A stretch of 64,000 bases of DNA from Priapulus caudatus. Lineage: Eukaryota; Priapulida; Priapulimorpha; Priapulimorphida; Priapulidae. The position numbers and the translations under genes are program-made. Every line of letters starts with the position of its first letter. Position 1 is the stretch's first letter. Under the pieces are notes generated by a model. That model was given only the letters and a program-made list of their open reading frames with translations, ran no database searches and had not been told where the DNA came from. This document shows, in pieces, positions 26,001 through 41,000 of this stretch. The stretch is taken from contig NW_014577078.1 in the NCBI RefSeq assembly GCF_000485595.1, forward strand, positions 938,822 through 1,002,821. The letters are read 5' to 3'.

Positions 26001-29000
26001 ATGCTGAAAAGTGCTGCATGGTTTTAGCATAGGTGTAATGACAGTTTAATGTGAAATGTCATCCAATACACAACAGCGATGAACATTACACAAAGGTTCG
26101 AAGGTCATTCAAAGGTCATTCAAAGAGCTCGATTTCTGATTACATTCACACGTATCATCAGTTTCTGTTCAATTTAGCAAAAACACGTTCAATTTAGCAA
26201 AACCTACCCGAATAATGCATTACGACAATCGGTTATGTATGCAACCGTGTTGACAGATTTCCCTAAGTCTGCATGACGTGCATACATGGCGCCACATGTG
26301 CATGCATGTGTATATTTCATCTATAGATGTGCGTATATTTAAACAAAAACTCATCTAATTAATCTAACATGATGCCACAGCATGCTGCTAACACTTACTG
26401 CACTCATTGTATGGCTCATCGCTGTCATCGCCACAGTCGTTGTCATAGTCACATTTCCACGACTCTGGTATGCAGCGGCCATTCTTGCAGCTGAACTCGT
26501 CCGTGTCGCAAGTTCTATTTTCTGCAAATGAACACGTACAGAGGGTCATTAAAACAATTCATTTTCCTTTAAATAATAATATCGAATAATGTCAACTTTT
26601 GAGGATGGGAGATTAGGCCCTGCCATATTCAACCAAATGACATTACCACACATATACATATAATAAAAATAGTATGACTAATATTGATTCTGTGGCCCCA
26701 TATGTGAGAAAAACCAAGAAAGCTAGCAGCAATGATAACACTGACGACATGGATGTACACCATAGTTGATATATTTACTATAAGAATATACTTACTGCAT
26801 ACAGCATCCGTTTCATCAGAACCATCTTTGCAGTCCTTATCAATGTCACACAGCCAGGCTTTTGGTATGCACCGTCCACTATCTGTACACTTGAATTGCC
26901 ACGGCTCACAAGGTCTATCGTCTAGGAATAATAATGTTAGCAGTCATTACATCATCTGGATCACTCTGGTCAATGAATGAATCTATGGTGTGGTTTGTAC
27001 ACCAAAGGCAATTTTTCCCCAAGACATTTTTATGGACATTCCCAGGACTTAAAAGGACAATTTTTTCTATTTTCCAGAACACAAAGATACAATACTATTA
27101 GAATATGGAATATCAAAAACCCAATAATACAAATATTGGCCTCATAACATAATCAATATCTACAAAAAGCACATTGAATTCGATTCCCTTAACTGTGACG
27201 AGAGAAGAAACAAAAAAAAACATGAGCAAGAAAGGCAAGACATGGGCGCGTACCACAGTCCTGTTCATCACTGTTATCACCGCAGTCATCATCGCCGTCA
27301 CACAGGGCATAAGCTTTTGTGCAGTTGTCATTTCTGCACTGGAATTCACCTTTGGGACAGCTGCGTGGTGCTGGAAAGCATAACAGATGCAGTTAATTAC
27401 AACTTCTATCTAATAAGGTATTCACAACACTAGATATAGGTACACTCTCCTTAACTACAATTACAGCAGACTAAATTTGAATTGGAAAAATATACACGAT
27501 AATTTTAATGTTTAGTGCGCTAAATGGGGTAGAACATAAACACAAATGCAGAATGTGCATGTTCTGCTTATGAAATATTAATCTATTATTTCAGTGTCCT
27601 AATCACTTGGACAAAAGTCATCAATGTTATGTTCCTACTAGTATTAAAAGCTTCATTGATGGTCACTTACATTGCAAATTAAAACCAGACATATTTATCA
27701 CTACACTGCTCTAAAAACATCACATCATTTGGATATGACGTGTGCTGTGGGTATCATATTCACGACAAATACTCGCGACTGTGGGCAAATGCAAACGTAC
27801 GGCACTCTGGTGGTTCGTCGGAGCCGTCCTTACAATCCGGTACGCCGTCACACTTGAGCCGGTATGGAAGACACCGGTCATCACTGCGGCCGCACTGGAA
27901 CTGCCCAGCCTGCGAATGGACGATACGTTAAGGTGAGCAATGAGTAATGGTTCTAATTCATAATAGATGGCAATCTGACAATGGTGATGGACCAATCTAG
28001 TGTTAAAAGCAAACATTAAACATGGGACATGTACCTATTCCCTCAGCTACTGTGGTGAGAAACAAACCAGCTCATGTTACATCATTCAATATGTCTATCA
28101 AAGTAAATATTCTCTATATATCTCATTTATACCTTGCTCCAAGAAGTGGCCATATATCGCATGACTTATCACTAGTGCTTTACTGATTCATAATCTGTTG
28201 ATTTAGCCCTTGATTTTGTCTACAGCACATCTAAATGCCTCAAAAAGGGGTACACATGTGGGGGCCACATAAGAGATCGTGATGCACAAGTCTAGACACC
28301 GAGGGGAACTGACAGAGAAGAGACAAAATAGCCACGGTATTTCGACCATCCCCAGTCAATTTCTACTCACAGGGCAGTTGGCTGTACAAGTCATATTGTC
28401 CGACTGTAGGATGAAATGATTAGGACAGGCGCAGGTGTAGCTCTCCCCGCCCGGCGCAATCAAACACAGGTGCGAGCAACGGCCATTGTTCGATCCACAG
28501 GGGTTCTTGCCTACGTGAATGAAGACACAAAACATCACATTGGATCGTAGCAGGAAATCTCATGTACTAAAACTATGTGTCAATTAAATAATGAGCACCC
28601 TCATCTCACAGTGCATGAACCACAGTGTGAGCATCTGAGAATCAGTGACACATACTCATGGGCTGACGCAGAGGGTGTATAATTTTCACATCCATGGGTC
28701 GATGGGTGACATTGGCCAAAACTTGTCTGTTTTCTCCCGTAAGTTTGTGAGCCCTGTACAATCCAAGCGTGTTCCAGTCGGTCCAGTAGATCCAGTCCTA
28801 TACGAACATAAAATGCCAATGCTTATATGGATGGCATTCCAATATAAAGACAGCAAGTTTTAGCTAAGACGTGTACTACCAATTTGTTGGCAGTCATGCA
28901 AGGTACTGACAGCATTATAAACTGCACAGTTAACACATCATTGATATGCATCATAATTGATATTGCCACAATGTTAAGTTTTAGCTACTCGACCAGTGCA

Positions 29001-32000
29001 GTGAGACTGATATACAGGACTAGCTATATATGACCAAAGCGAGAGTGTCTGCTGGTGGATAAAGGATATGCGGCCAGTATAAGAGCTGTAGTAACTCATG
29101 AATTATGAATCTTGGTAACTCGATCTCACCTCAAATATGGTGAGAGCGAATGGGTGAGCTAGTCCACTGTCAGTGATCACGTGTCGGTTGGTACCATCAA
29201 GGTTTGCGAATTCTATCCTATCCAAATGCGCATCAGTCCAGAACAAGCGCTGTGTCACATACTCAATAGTTAGCCCGTTTGGCCATGCTGCAAGTGGAAA
29301 GCAGAACTTTATTACAGTGATTGCTATTTAGTGTCTGCGAGCTCTGTCACAGATGCAATATGTGAAGGAATCATTGCATATTGAGAGCAATATACTGCAA
29401 CAGAAATAGCTAGGATCTGCATGTCCTGTTACAAGAAATATATTTGGGGAAGGTCACTGTAAATGCAAACACTGTAAGAAGATGATAATAGTCTAACACT
29501 AACTTATGCTCAAAGCTTCTTAGCTTCCTCCTTTGATATGATTCTAATGCTAGCCTAATGCTATACGATTTTGCGCGGGCCGCAGTCGTAAGCCCTCGCA
29601 CCCTATACGACCCGCTCCCGATCGATCGGGAGGCCCCCCCCCCCACACTGTACGACTCAAAAGTCGGCGCTAACCATGGTACTCTCGTGGCGTTCCAAGC
29701 GGATTTAGCGTGTACTAAGGGTCAGGAGTGTTTTCCCGCCATTTTTACCGAATGCGGTTCCCATGGCGCTGCTCTGCGATTGGTCAATTTTCTTCAGCGC
29801 TCGGCGGCGGGTCGGATGGCCACGCACACTATCCGAGTCGCGTCGTAAGCCCTCGCACACTATACGACCCGCTCCGCTCCAGATTCAAAATTCGAATCAG
29901 CCCAAAATGACCTCCCGAGCCAAACTTAAGCCTTCCGATCCAGAAGTAAGCCTCCCGATCGCGCTCGGGTCGTATAGTGTGCGGCTAGCATTACATGACT
30001 TATGAAGGATCCATTTTCACTTGGGAAATTAAAGACATGGCTAGCACATATTACTATGCAGGCAACTCACAGCCCATAAACAACACATGCCAGGTAATAC
30101 ACCATGCTATATAATAACGTTCTCATCGTTCTTTATACACTACTCATGCAGTACTTGTGTAGATTATGCTTGAGAATTTCGATTGGCTAGCACTTACACA
30201 TCTTGTCAGTAATAACCCTTGATCGATTTGTTCCATCCATACCGATCCGACCAACGTAGGGAATTAGTCCCCAGTCTGTCCAGTAGATATATCTGAAAGA
30301 AACCATCAACATAGTCAGACCCTACGACTGTATGAATAACACTTGGCACAAAATCATGACGTCTTGGCCGATTGGAAGACCGAGAGTATAACCCTACAAT
30401 GCAAGTTTCCTGGAAGATTACAAGCTGCATGTTTGGCTGGACCAGAACCTTGCCTTTTCTCACAGCTTATACAGCATTTAGGCAGAAATGTAACGATTTT
30501 GACCACATGACATGGTCATGACTGCAAAAAGGTGCTAAAGCACACTTTCGACCAAATCTACACCATCTATCACGATTTTTGACACTATTATCACGGACAT
30601 TACACCAATTTACATTATCGATGAAGCATTAGAAAACTGCTTGCTTTCAATACTGAACCAATCACTGAAAATCATGCCTACCCACCTGACTTATTACCCC
30701 CCATCTACGTGCGAAACCAAGATCTTGAACAAAAACCAAAGAGATCATCAAACGTCGACAGGCACGCTACATACCCGATCTGTGGGAAGACGGAGACAGC
30801 ACGCGGCTCTTCCATCTGGTGCTGTATCAGAGTCCAGCGGCTGGTACCGTTCAACTCGGCGACGTTCATCGTGCGCTGACGCCGGTCGAGCCAGTACATC
30901 TTGCGGCCGACCCAGTCGACAGCTAGTCCCTCGAGCGCTCGTATGTTGTCTGTGACCAGCTCCTCAACACCTGCACACAATATGGTTGCAACATTGCACT
31001 CATGGGCTGGTTTTACGTCACTTCGCTTCAGGTGCAAGCTTTCTTAGATGACTTGTGAAGCGAGATACTTGTGAAGAACGTCGAGAGCATAAATAATACG
31101 ATTTTTGATTTAAGCACCTATGTAGTGCTTTGGAATGACGTGTCACCTAGACAGGTGCACTTGACAGTAGGTCTATGCTTGCCCTTAATTTAATGCAGTA
31201 CATTATACATTATAATAAAGTAATGGTACACACTATTACTGATTATCGGAATATTTCCAACAGTGACCATTAAAAGTAGATGATAGTTATAAACCAGAAT
31301 TTGTTCACAATACTAATCACAATTATGCACAAAATGATATGAAGATGTGTAGGTGTGCCAGTAAACTTAATAACGTACCGATGCTACAGTACAAATTACG
31401 GTTATTATGGCTATAGCATAAATATTCGTGTTGGTAGGTTGTGTCTGTAATAATGACAAATCATTCTACAAACGCACCATGAACCAACTCAAATATGGTG
31501 TAATTAATGACCGTAATTAGTAATGTAGCTGGGCGTGCTATGCTGTGTAAGAAGGGTAGCAAAAAAGGGTGCAAAAAATTCATCATCAAGGATTATGCGT
31601 CGTTATGTTATACGTGATTATGCTAAGAGGACATGCACACCAAAAGCAATGCATGTGCCTCTTCCTGTGGTATTCCAAATTTCTTCTCTTGACTGGAAAA
31701 AGCCAGAGATGCATCAGAGCTAGCTACTCATGACCTTGCAAACCCGGGTTCTGGTGAGAATAGCTGTAAGACTTAACTTCAGGGTCAATGTTAATGCCAA
31801 TGTTAATATTATACACTGCATGTACAGAAATATTGCAATAACCAATCAGTTCAGCACATTATAAAAACGACACATTTACTATCTGCGTGCATGTGTGTAA
31901 CCATAGCTACTTACTCTGTGGTTGAGGGGAAAACAGCATAAAATTTTACTTTCGAATGGCTTTGGTTAAAGGGACAAATTCAACCACAATGAATTGCACC

Positions 32001-35000
32001 TATGGGGACCATTATCATGAACCTGTGTATATTCACATTTCAATTTCGATTCATACAATTAACTTTTAGAAAGATGGACAATTACAAGCTAATGATGGTA
32101 AGCCCCACAGAGTGTAGAATAGTCTGATTGCCTGAAATATTTCTGCTACGTGTGTACATATTGAATGCTGGATACAAGCAATAAATACATAGAGAGCAGA
32201 AAACTGCACATGAAACTGTGAAATGAAGCCATCTGATCACTCAGAACAGATAGACACGAGCATGCATTGTCTGTCTCTGAGTACAAGATTGCATCCGCTT
32301 AGAACAGATGAGACATCTGATCTAGGCACAGGATCGCCATTTCACTGACGTGAAAAAAACAACTCAAAACTCAACCGTGCAGCTTCCCATCTGAACCGAT
32401 GAAGCAGCCAACGAAATCAACACCCGAGCCCTAAACCCTGATGACCGAAGTACCAGAATATTTGCCGAGCGTATGCTTGTGGCTCCCCAGAGCTGGCCTC
32501 ACCAACGACCAGAGCGATTCATCCACTACATCCTCGACGCCTATACGTGGGATACAGTGTTGTCATAAAAACATTAGCTCCCGTCACACGCTTGACACTT
32601 GGTCAGCATCAAAGCACTCATGCCGGGTGCATGCGAGAGGTTCCCCGTCACCTAACCATCATGTGACGTTATTGATACCGAGAATCGCCCGCATGTGCCG
32701 GCTGTATTCACCGAGTTCTCGCATTTGTGAGTAGCCAACGCAGCCATACACCAACTCAAAACAGTACTCTACAGTAAGGAGATTGATGACATTACAGCTA
32801 GCAAGCCGCATCCAGCAGCTCTACACTGTACAGCTACTTGTCACATGTCCACAATACATACACTGATGATCTACAAGTATATCGCACATGTAAACGGTTC
32901 TTATAGAGCAAAAAACATCCCAATTCTAACGTTGAAAGTCCACGTGAGCATGGTTAAAACACATACGACATACAGTCACACATGCACAGCAGTCAGACAG
33001 TCGTTAATGTCCAAACCTAACACACAGTAACACATGTTTGGAAGCGTGCATGCCTCTGAGACAACGTAAGCTTACCTGAGCCGTTGAAGTTCATACGCTG
33101 TATTTTACGCATCGACACATCGCTAAAGTAAATCTTCTGTTCCTGCCAGTCAAAGTCGAGCGCGACAAGGTTCTTGTATCCGTCCTTTACGATCGAGTAG
33201 TACATACCATCCAAGGACATGTTTCGCATGTAGTAGCGGTTGGTGAACAGTATCCATGGCGTTATATCTGAGCAGAAATGGAACAACGTGTCAACACTAT
33301 ATTCAGCACGTTTCACAGACATCAGCTTTGACAATCTGACGTGTACTGATTCTGAATCACAGCTACTGATAACAGGGTATTACAGCATCTCAAGACCACA
33401 GTAATCATGAAACAACCTAGCAGTTTTCTCTTGCTCAGGATTTCACATTCTAACCGTCCACAGTCATCATGAAGGCCTGCGAGTCCCAATGTATCAACCT
33501 CCCAAATATAACGTATTTGGCAACGTTCTGGAATAATCATCACGTATATGCTATTGCCTACACACGCCATGTTATGTGACATTCAAAATATTAAGACCAG
33601 CAGGATGCGTCGACTTACTATCAGACTTCTTGCACGAGCGTCCATCTCCCTGTTCGGCGTAGCCATTATTTACATCACACTTGCAGTTGTAAGAGCCGGG
33701 AGTGTTGACACAGATCTGAGAGCACACGCCGGGCGTATCCATGCACTCGTTCATGTCTATAAGGAATAAAAATGAATAACTATGGCATGATCAGATACGC
33801 AGTACTTTTTTTCGTCATTGGCACTTATTCAAAATCGGTTGTTATTCTGAACTTACAGGAAACACTAACAATTTCTTTTTAACATTTCTTCTTTTCTTAA
33901 TTTATCTTAATTTTCTTCCATTTACCTTAAGTTTCCTTGCATTAGAATTAGAACTGCATACGGCTGCACGTACACCACATAACACTGAGTATAACATAAG
34001 CCCATTGGATATTCTACAATGTTATGACCATCTCCATTATATTAAAGATTCTGAATTATGAAAAAAATTATGAAAAGATTCTGAATTTAACTTGTGAATT
34101 GCAGAGTCGAAACTCCACAACAAAAATATCCAGGCAAATGACAAAGCAAACTACGGAAACCTCCAGTGCCCTGACCTTTGCAAGCCTTGCCGTCCTGCAT
34201 GAGGGTGTAGCCAGGGTTGCACTTGCAATAGAAGCTGGTGAGAGTGTTGACGCATGTGTGCTCGCACTGGTTCATCTGCACCACGGCGCACTCGTTCACG
34301 CCGCAGTGTGGCGGCTCATCTGAGCTGTCATTACAATCAAGCTGCCCATTGCAGACTAGCTCGTACTTGATGCACTGCCCGTTGTTGCACTGGAACTGCG
34401 GTGTAGAACTTGCTGGACAAGTCACCTTCTCCTCGACTGCAATGGTAACATAATGGTTTTGCACAGCAGTCATCTTTGTACTATCCTTGATTACAATTTT
34501 CACACACTGTGTGAATTCACGGCAGACATTTTTGTGCCATTCGGGAAGTGGCCATACAATGCAGACCAAGTATACTTAAATACATGTGTTACTCAGCTAG
34601 AACGATACAACTGTTGATCATGACATACCTCATGATTAGCAGGAAATATTTTTGAAAAAGGTATCTGATGAGTCTGGTGTTAAGTTGCAGACTGAATATT
34701 AATGAATTTTTCAGATCTCATGATCAGAAGAAAACAGTAATACTAGTACATTTTATGAAGCTGTCAACTGTTCAACTTTATTATACCTACACTTGAGACC
34801 ATTGTTGTTCATATCAGTAAACATGGAGGAGAGACTAAACATAAGAGAAACTAATATTGTCATTTATCAACCCCATTTTATTACAGCTGTCGTGTAGTAA
34901 TTGAGAAGATCTACCTGAAGATTCTGCATTTTTCTCGCTTTACAGACAATCAAAAAAACCAGGTGTAACATTGTCATGATGCTTCACATTGCACGGGGAG

Positions 35001-38000
35001 ATTAACTAAACTTGTAAAATGGGAGTGCCTCTATGAACATTCATCCACGGGCGAAATTACTCACGGCAACTCTTGTCCGTTTCGTCCGAGTTATCTCCAC
35101 AGTCATTAACCTTATCACACATGAGAGACTTCTTCATGCAGCGTCCGTTATCACACTTGAATTCCTCGTCTGTACAATTCCTGTAAGCTGCAGACACGAG
35201 AAGACAAGCTTAACTTCTCGCAAAAAACCTGCTATGCAGTTACCACAGAAAAAAACGTGTAGCTCTTAAGACTAGGAAACATACAAAGATTGCGTTGTCA
35301 ACTTTACAGACCATTTACGCTAACGTTGTGAAGAGTACATCAGAGACATAAATACGCCGGTCCGTTTTTTTCACAATCTCAATTTAAGTACTGCATGCAG
35401 GGACGCAACACACACATTTCCACAAAACGCAACATATCTTACAATAGCATCTCTGCAAACTTGCAACAGGCCACGTGCAGACAATGTTACTGCAACAATG
35501 AAGCTCAACACTGCTGCACCCGCAGATGTGTGATAATCTCCGATATACAGTCTGTATTTACATCTATCTACCTGTACATCGATATTTTTATCGCTACCTA
35601 TATCTGTATATATAGCTATGACAGTATCTTTATCTATACCAATATCTCCTATATTTACACCCACATCGATATCTACGTCTGTATGCATCAATATCTATCC
35701 CTACATCTACGCCCATATCTAATTGTTTGTGTCTTACTGCAGTTGCGCGGCTCGTCGCTGCCGTCCCCACAGTCGTTGACGTGGTCGCACATGAACGACT
35801 GCTTGATGCAGCGGCCGTTAGTGCAGGTGAACTCCGTGTCGCGGCAGCTCGGCGGCGGCGGGCAGTTCTGCTTCTCGTCCTCACCCTCGGCACAGTCGGG
35901 CGTGCCGTCGCAGACCCACGTGCGCGGGATGCAGCTGTAGCGCGTGTTCTTCTCGTTAGACGCACACTCGAACGTGTTCGCAGGACACGTGTAGTTAGCT
36001 GGAACAGAAGGATGCGGTCGATCACGACGTGAGAAGATGAGAGAGGTGGAGCTCGGGAAAGACAGGCATTTTCTTCGAACGGAGAAAATTTATGCTAACT
36101 ATCACGGTATTGACCAATACATCAACCAGACTGATTGAAACAAGAGGCGTGGGCCAGTACTACCGGATGTCATTCCACTGGGTTATACTGTATACGCTGT
36201 ATATTTCACGGTGGTTTACTTTTCGCGAATTTCGCGAACGCGTCACGAAGTCTGAATTCACGAAAATATCTATACACGAAAAATATGGCGTATACAGTAG
36301 TTTCCAGGGCTTTGACAATGAAAGTGTCAATGACACTATAGCTCACCTTGGGTGTGATAGAAGAGGGAGATGATATTTAAAATTGGGTGAGTGTTTCATT
36401 TATGACGAACCGAAATGTGATCAAATGTCCTTATTCCCTGTTTTATACTAATAGAAATTTTACTGTTTTGTTTCAGGGTTAGTTTTGATGCGAAAATAAA
36501 TGTTTCAGATCTGAAAGTCTGAAATCTGGCGAGAGATGGCGCTACGCCTGAATGATCGCCATTATGGTTTTCGATTATCGCTCAAATAAAAGTAATAAAA
36601 TATTCCAGTCAAATTACTGTAACGAAGAATCTAAAACACAATATTACACGTAGGTATGATTAGGTAGGTAGGTAGGTAGGTAGGTAGGTAAATTTAACAA
36701 AATCGAATGAATCTAGATGGCCATTTCCATTTTTGCCAAAAAGTGGGCGTGGCTCGAAAGTAGGTCGACTGGCGTGCTCTAAAATAGGACGTTCAAACCT
36801 CTCCCATAGGAGTAACAACTGCATGCAATTTGAAACATGTGGGTCAAACGGTTCATGAGTTATCGTACGGACGGACGAACAGACAAACAGACGGACGTAC
36901 GACGGACGACGCCCCATGGCAATAGCTCATCTTGACGATGTCAAGGCGAGCTAAAAATAGTCTACATGTTAGACACCATGAAGCAAAGAATTATTGAACT
37001 TATTAACTTGCTTGGTCATGGCCACAGTCTCTCACAACACTTTTATGTAACAACATTGTTGTATTCCTAGCAATACCCCCAAAATCACCACACGCAGCCC
37101 CCACAACACACCGCCAACCGTAAAATTATTGCATTATTATCAGATACTAGGAACTTGAAAATGTGAGTAAATTTTCTACGCGTATCTCCGCGACATCATC
37201 ACGAATTATGCTATTTTAATTTCAATTCTACGGTAATATCTAATAAAAATATTAACTCGCTACTCCCCGACGAGGAATTGAACCCCGGTCTCCCGCGTGA
37301 CAACTAATACGGGGGGGGGACACTAATAATGGGATACTAACCACTATACTATCGAGGATGTTCTTATTACAAATTTACTGCAAAAAAGGACGAACATTTG
37401 CATAACTCCTAAATCCTCATAGGTGATCAAATGCCCTATAAAGAACTAGCGGGATACCCGGCATTGCCCGGGGAAATCAGTGGCGTTACTCAGTTGGTGA
37501 CCGCTTGGTTGAAAGGAAAATACCCCAAAAAATGTAACTATCTATCTATCCATGCATCCATCCATGCATCCATCCCATCCCATCCCATCCCATCTCATCG
37601 CATCTCATGCCATCCCATGCCATGCCATGCCATACCAGGCCATGCCATGCCATCCCATCCCATGCCATCGCATGCCATCCCATCCCATCCCAAACAATAA
37701 AAAATAATAAGAAATCAAAAGATAATAGACATTAAATATAAAAAATAAAAAGTAAAAAGTGAAAAATATGTTCCCCAGCTGGGACTCGAACCCGGAATCC
37801 CGATGTACACTGGTGTAGGAGACGGATGTTCTAGCGATTAGGCCACTGCGCCGTTAAGGGTATACTCATGGATTCACGCGTACGTGATGTTAATCTGTAC
37901 GCACCGCCATCTATTGATGAATAGAATTTTTATGAATTTTTAACTTTTTTACATTTTTCCTCCCAGACGTGCTGATTCTGAAAATGTCTTTGGTTTTTCT

Positions 38001-41000
38001 CTAGGCTGCGGAGTTCTCTAGTTATGCAAGTACGAACTAATTCAGCTGAACAACTTTATATATATAGATGGTCCTCTGCAAGGGGTGTAAGTACAACCAA
38101 AGTTATGGCAAAAAGTATGCCAACAAAAAAAGATAAATAAAAATAAAAAGAAGGAGAACAAGAACAACAAGAAGAACAATAAGGACGAAAAGAAGAACAA
38201 CGACAACAAGAACAAAAAACGACAAGAAAAGCGACAAGAACTCACATGCGCACTCCAGCTTCGTAGAATCCTCGTCCGATCGGTCGCCGCAGTCATCGTC
38301 GCCGTCGCACAGCCACACCTTGGCGACGCATTTGCCGTTATCGCACGTGAACACGTCACCATAGCAGGTCTTCACCGTCGTGTTGCAGAAGCTCGGATCC
38401 TCGTCGGCCATGTCACCGTCACCACAGTCACCATCGCCGTCGCACACCCAGAACGACGGGATGCAGCGATCTGCAAACAAGACGTAGCTAGTTACGCGGC
38501 GGTGTGACGAGTATGGAGTGATCCGTGGACACGGCGTAGCTAGTTACGCGGCGGTGTGACGAGTATGGAGTGATCCGTGGACATTAGATAGGTAGTGTAG
38601 TATAGGTAGATTGAGGAGTAATTTGTAGTCACAGGAGATCTTCATTGTAAGATATAGATGTACGGCAACAAGCAACATTACTTTATCTTTTGCTTACTTT
38701 CACTTTTGCGCTCATGGACTTCTCCACACGAGCGCAGCACTGCTGCAAAAAAAACACCAATAGAACACTGCACTGCACCCCCTCCCCGCGTGTGGCCGCC
38801 GCCGCGGCTGCAGATCCCGCTCGCCGACACGTACCGGTGTTCTTGCAGCGGAAGTTCTCCTCGGGCGGGCACGACTGCTGCTTGCACCAGAACGGGTTCT
38901 CGTCCTCCCTGTTGCCGCAGTCGTCGTCGCCGTCGCACAGCCACCACGGCTGAATGCAGATGTTGGTCGTGTTGCAGCGCACCTGGCCACGCGGGCACAC
39001 GCGCTGCGGGCAGTCCAGCTCGTCCGACGCCTTGCCGTCGCGGCATTGGTCGACGCCGTCGCACACCTGCCGACGCACAAATCGACGCAAATGAGAAAAT
39101 TTGCCGTGTGGAATTTGCGCAAGGGTACATGCACACAAACTGCACACACGCGAACACACAAAACGCACACAAAACGTGTGCAGTCCCTCAAACACGCGCA
39201 TTCACAGAAACTCGTACGTGCACACAGGCACTCGCACATGCACCCAGGGGTGCATGCACAGCTAACATTGCCTACAAAGTGGCCATATTTAATGCCCACT
39301 GCCAGACTTTAAATTCGGAATAACTTGCCGAGGTCACCGGCTAGCTATGGAAGCTGCTGTACACTATTTGCACTAGACAGTTAATGGTGCCACACCGGAC
39401 TCCATCTTGCATTCGGAAACTGACTTGATTACCAAATACATTCTTTTTTCCTGCTAGGGAGAAACTAGTGTGACAATCATACATACCGCAGCCCTGTCCA
39501 CACATCGGAAGTTGTCGCAGCGGAATTCATCAATTCCGCACGTGGGGAACACACACTCGGCCTCATCAGAGCCATCACCACAGTCGTTGTCATGGTCACA
39601 ACGGTATCTGCAGCAGAAACATACAGATTAAAAAACCCATGTGTGTGAAAGGCAATAGAAGTCAAAAACTGGTTAGTATAGTTAATATAAAGTAACGAGT
39701 AGAAACGTGAAGCAGTAAAACGTAGCAAAACAGCGTAACACATTGAGATGCAACATAATGCAGTACAATAAAATGGGGCAGTAGATGATGCAGGAAATAG
39801 TAAGAAAACGTGACACATACAAATACAAACATTGCACATGGTGCACTTCTTGGTAGCTGTACAGTACTGTACCTCTGCTGTAGGCATCGTCCTGTGCCAC
39901 AGACAAAGCTGTCGGGCGAACAGGTGTGTGCACTGCAGAATGTTGGATCCTCATCGCTCTTATCTTTGCAGTCAGTTGTGTTGTCGCACACAGAACGGTA
40001 CAGCACACAGCTACCATCCAGACAGGTGAAGTAGTTGGGTAGGCAACCTGCAGTGTTAGCTGTGAAAAAAGATCTTATGGTAGGTACAAACATAAAGCCA
40101 ATTCACTAAACCATGCACAATACACATACGAATGATGACTGAATTACTCTACAAAGATGACACGTTGAAGTTTAATAATGTAAGAAACTCAGTTACACTT
40201 ACTATTATAAATTCAGCCATTGACATGAGAAAAATTCGTGTTACGAATGATGATCAAGGAGGAACTCCCATACTTGTCCTGCATGCACAGATGTTAATAG
40301 AAATCATCAAGCTTGTACTTACGCACACACATCTTGCCTTCGTTAGCCAGTTTTTTGCCAAATTCGCAAGCACACATTGTGGCGTTATTAGGAGCTTCAT
40401 GGCAGGAGGCGTTCACACAGCCGCCATTGTTAATCGAGCAGCCAGTTGCATTACCTGTCAATAATACAGCAGAACCATCACACCACTGACTATACCCCCA
40501 CCTATTGGATACCAGCTATCATCCAGAAGTGAAAAGTTTTTTGTGTTTATTCTGGTGCCCTTAGGTAAGAGAAGTTACACGAAAGAACACACTATTGTTT
40601 GGTTTTATTTGTGCAGTGCACCAACGTGTGATATTTATGGGAATTTAGCACAAACAGGTAAAAGCTTAACTATGTCATTACATGCAAGTTTTCACAATTA
40701 TTCCAAGTAGGGCTGATAGGGTCTATGTCTCCCTGGGTATTGCCGGAACGTACCCTGGGTACGGTCCGGTATACCGGAACGTATGGTTAAGGTTAGGGTT
40801 AGGGAGTAGGCGTAGGCGACTCCCTAGACTCGTTAGTGGAGTAGGCGAGGTACGGTCCGGCATATTAGATAGTACCAGGGTACGTTCCGGCAGTATCCAG
40901 GGAGACATAGACCCTGGCAGCCCAAGTAGGGGTTATAATATCATTTTAAACAGTCTGGTCTGAGTACATTAGAGACATACTTCAGTCAACTGTTCTTACA

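Noticed and set aside
38658-39323. 221-codon + strand frame
   Set aside because: It is antisense to GC-rich LDL-A exon 38835-39066, whose - strand frame has clear cysteine-rich domain signatures.
40790-40806. Telomere-like GGTTAGGGTTAGGG
   Set aside because: Only two to three units inside a MITE; not an interstitial telomere array.
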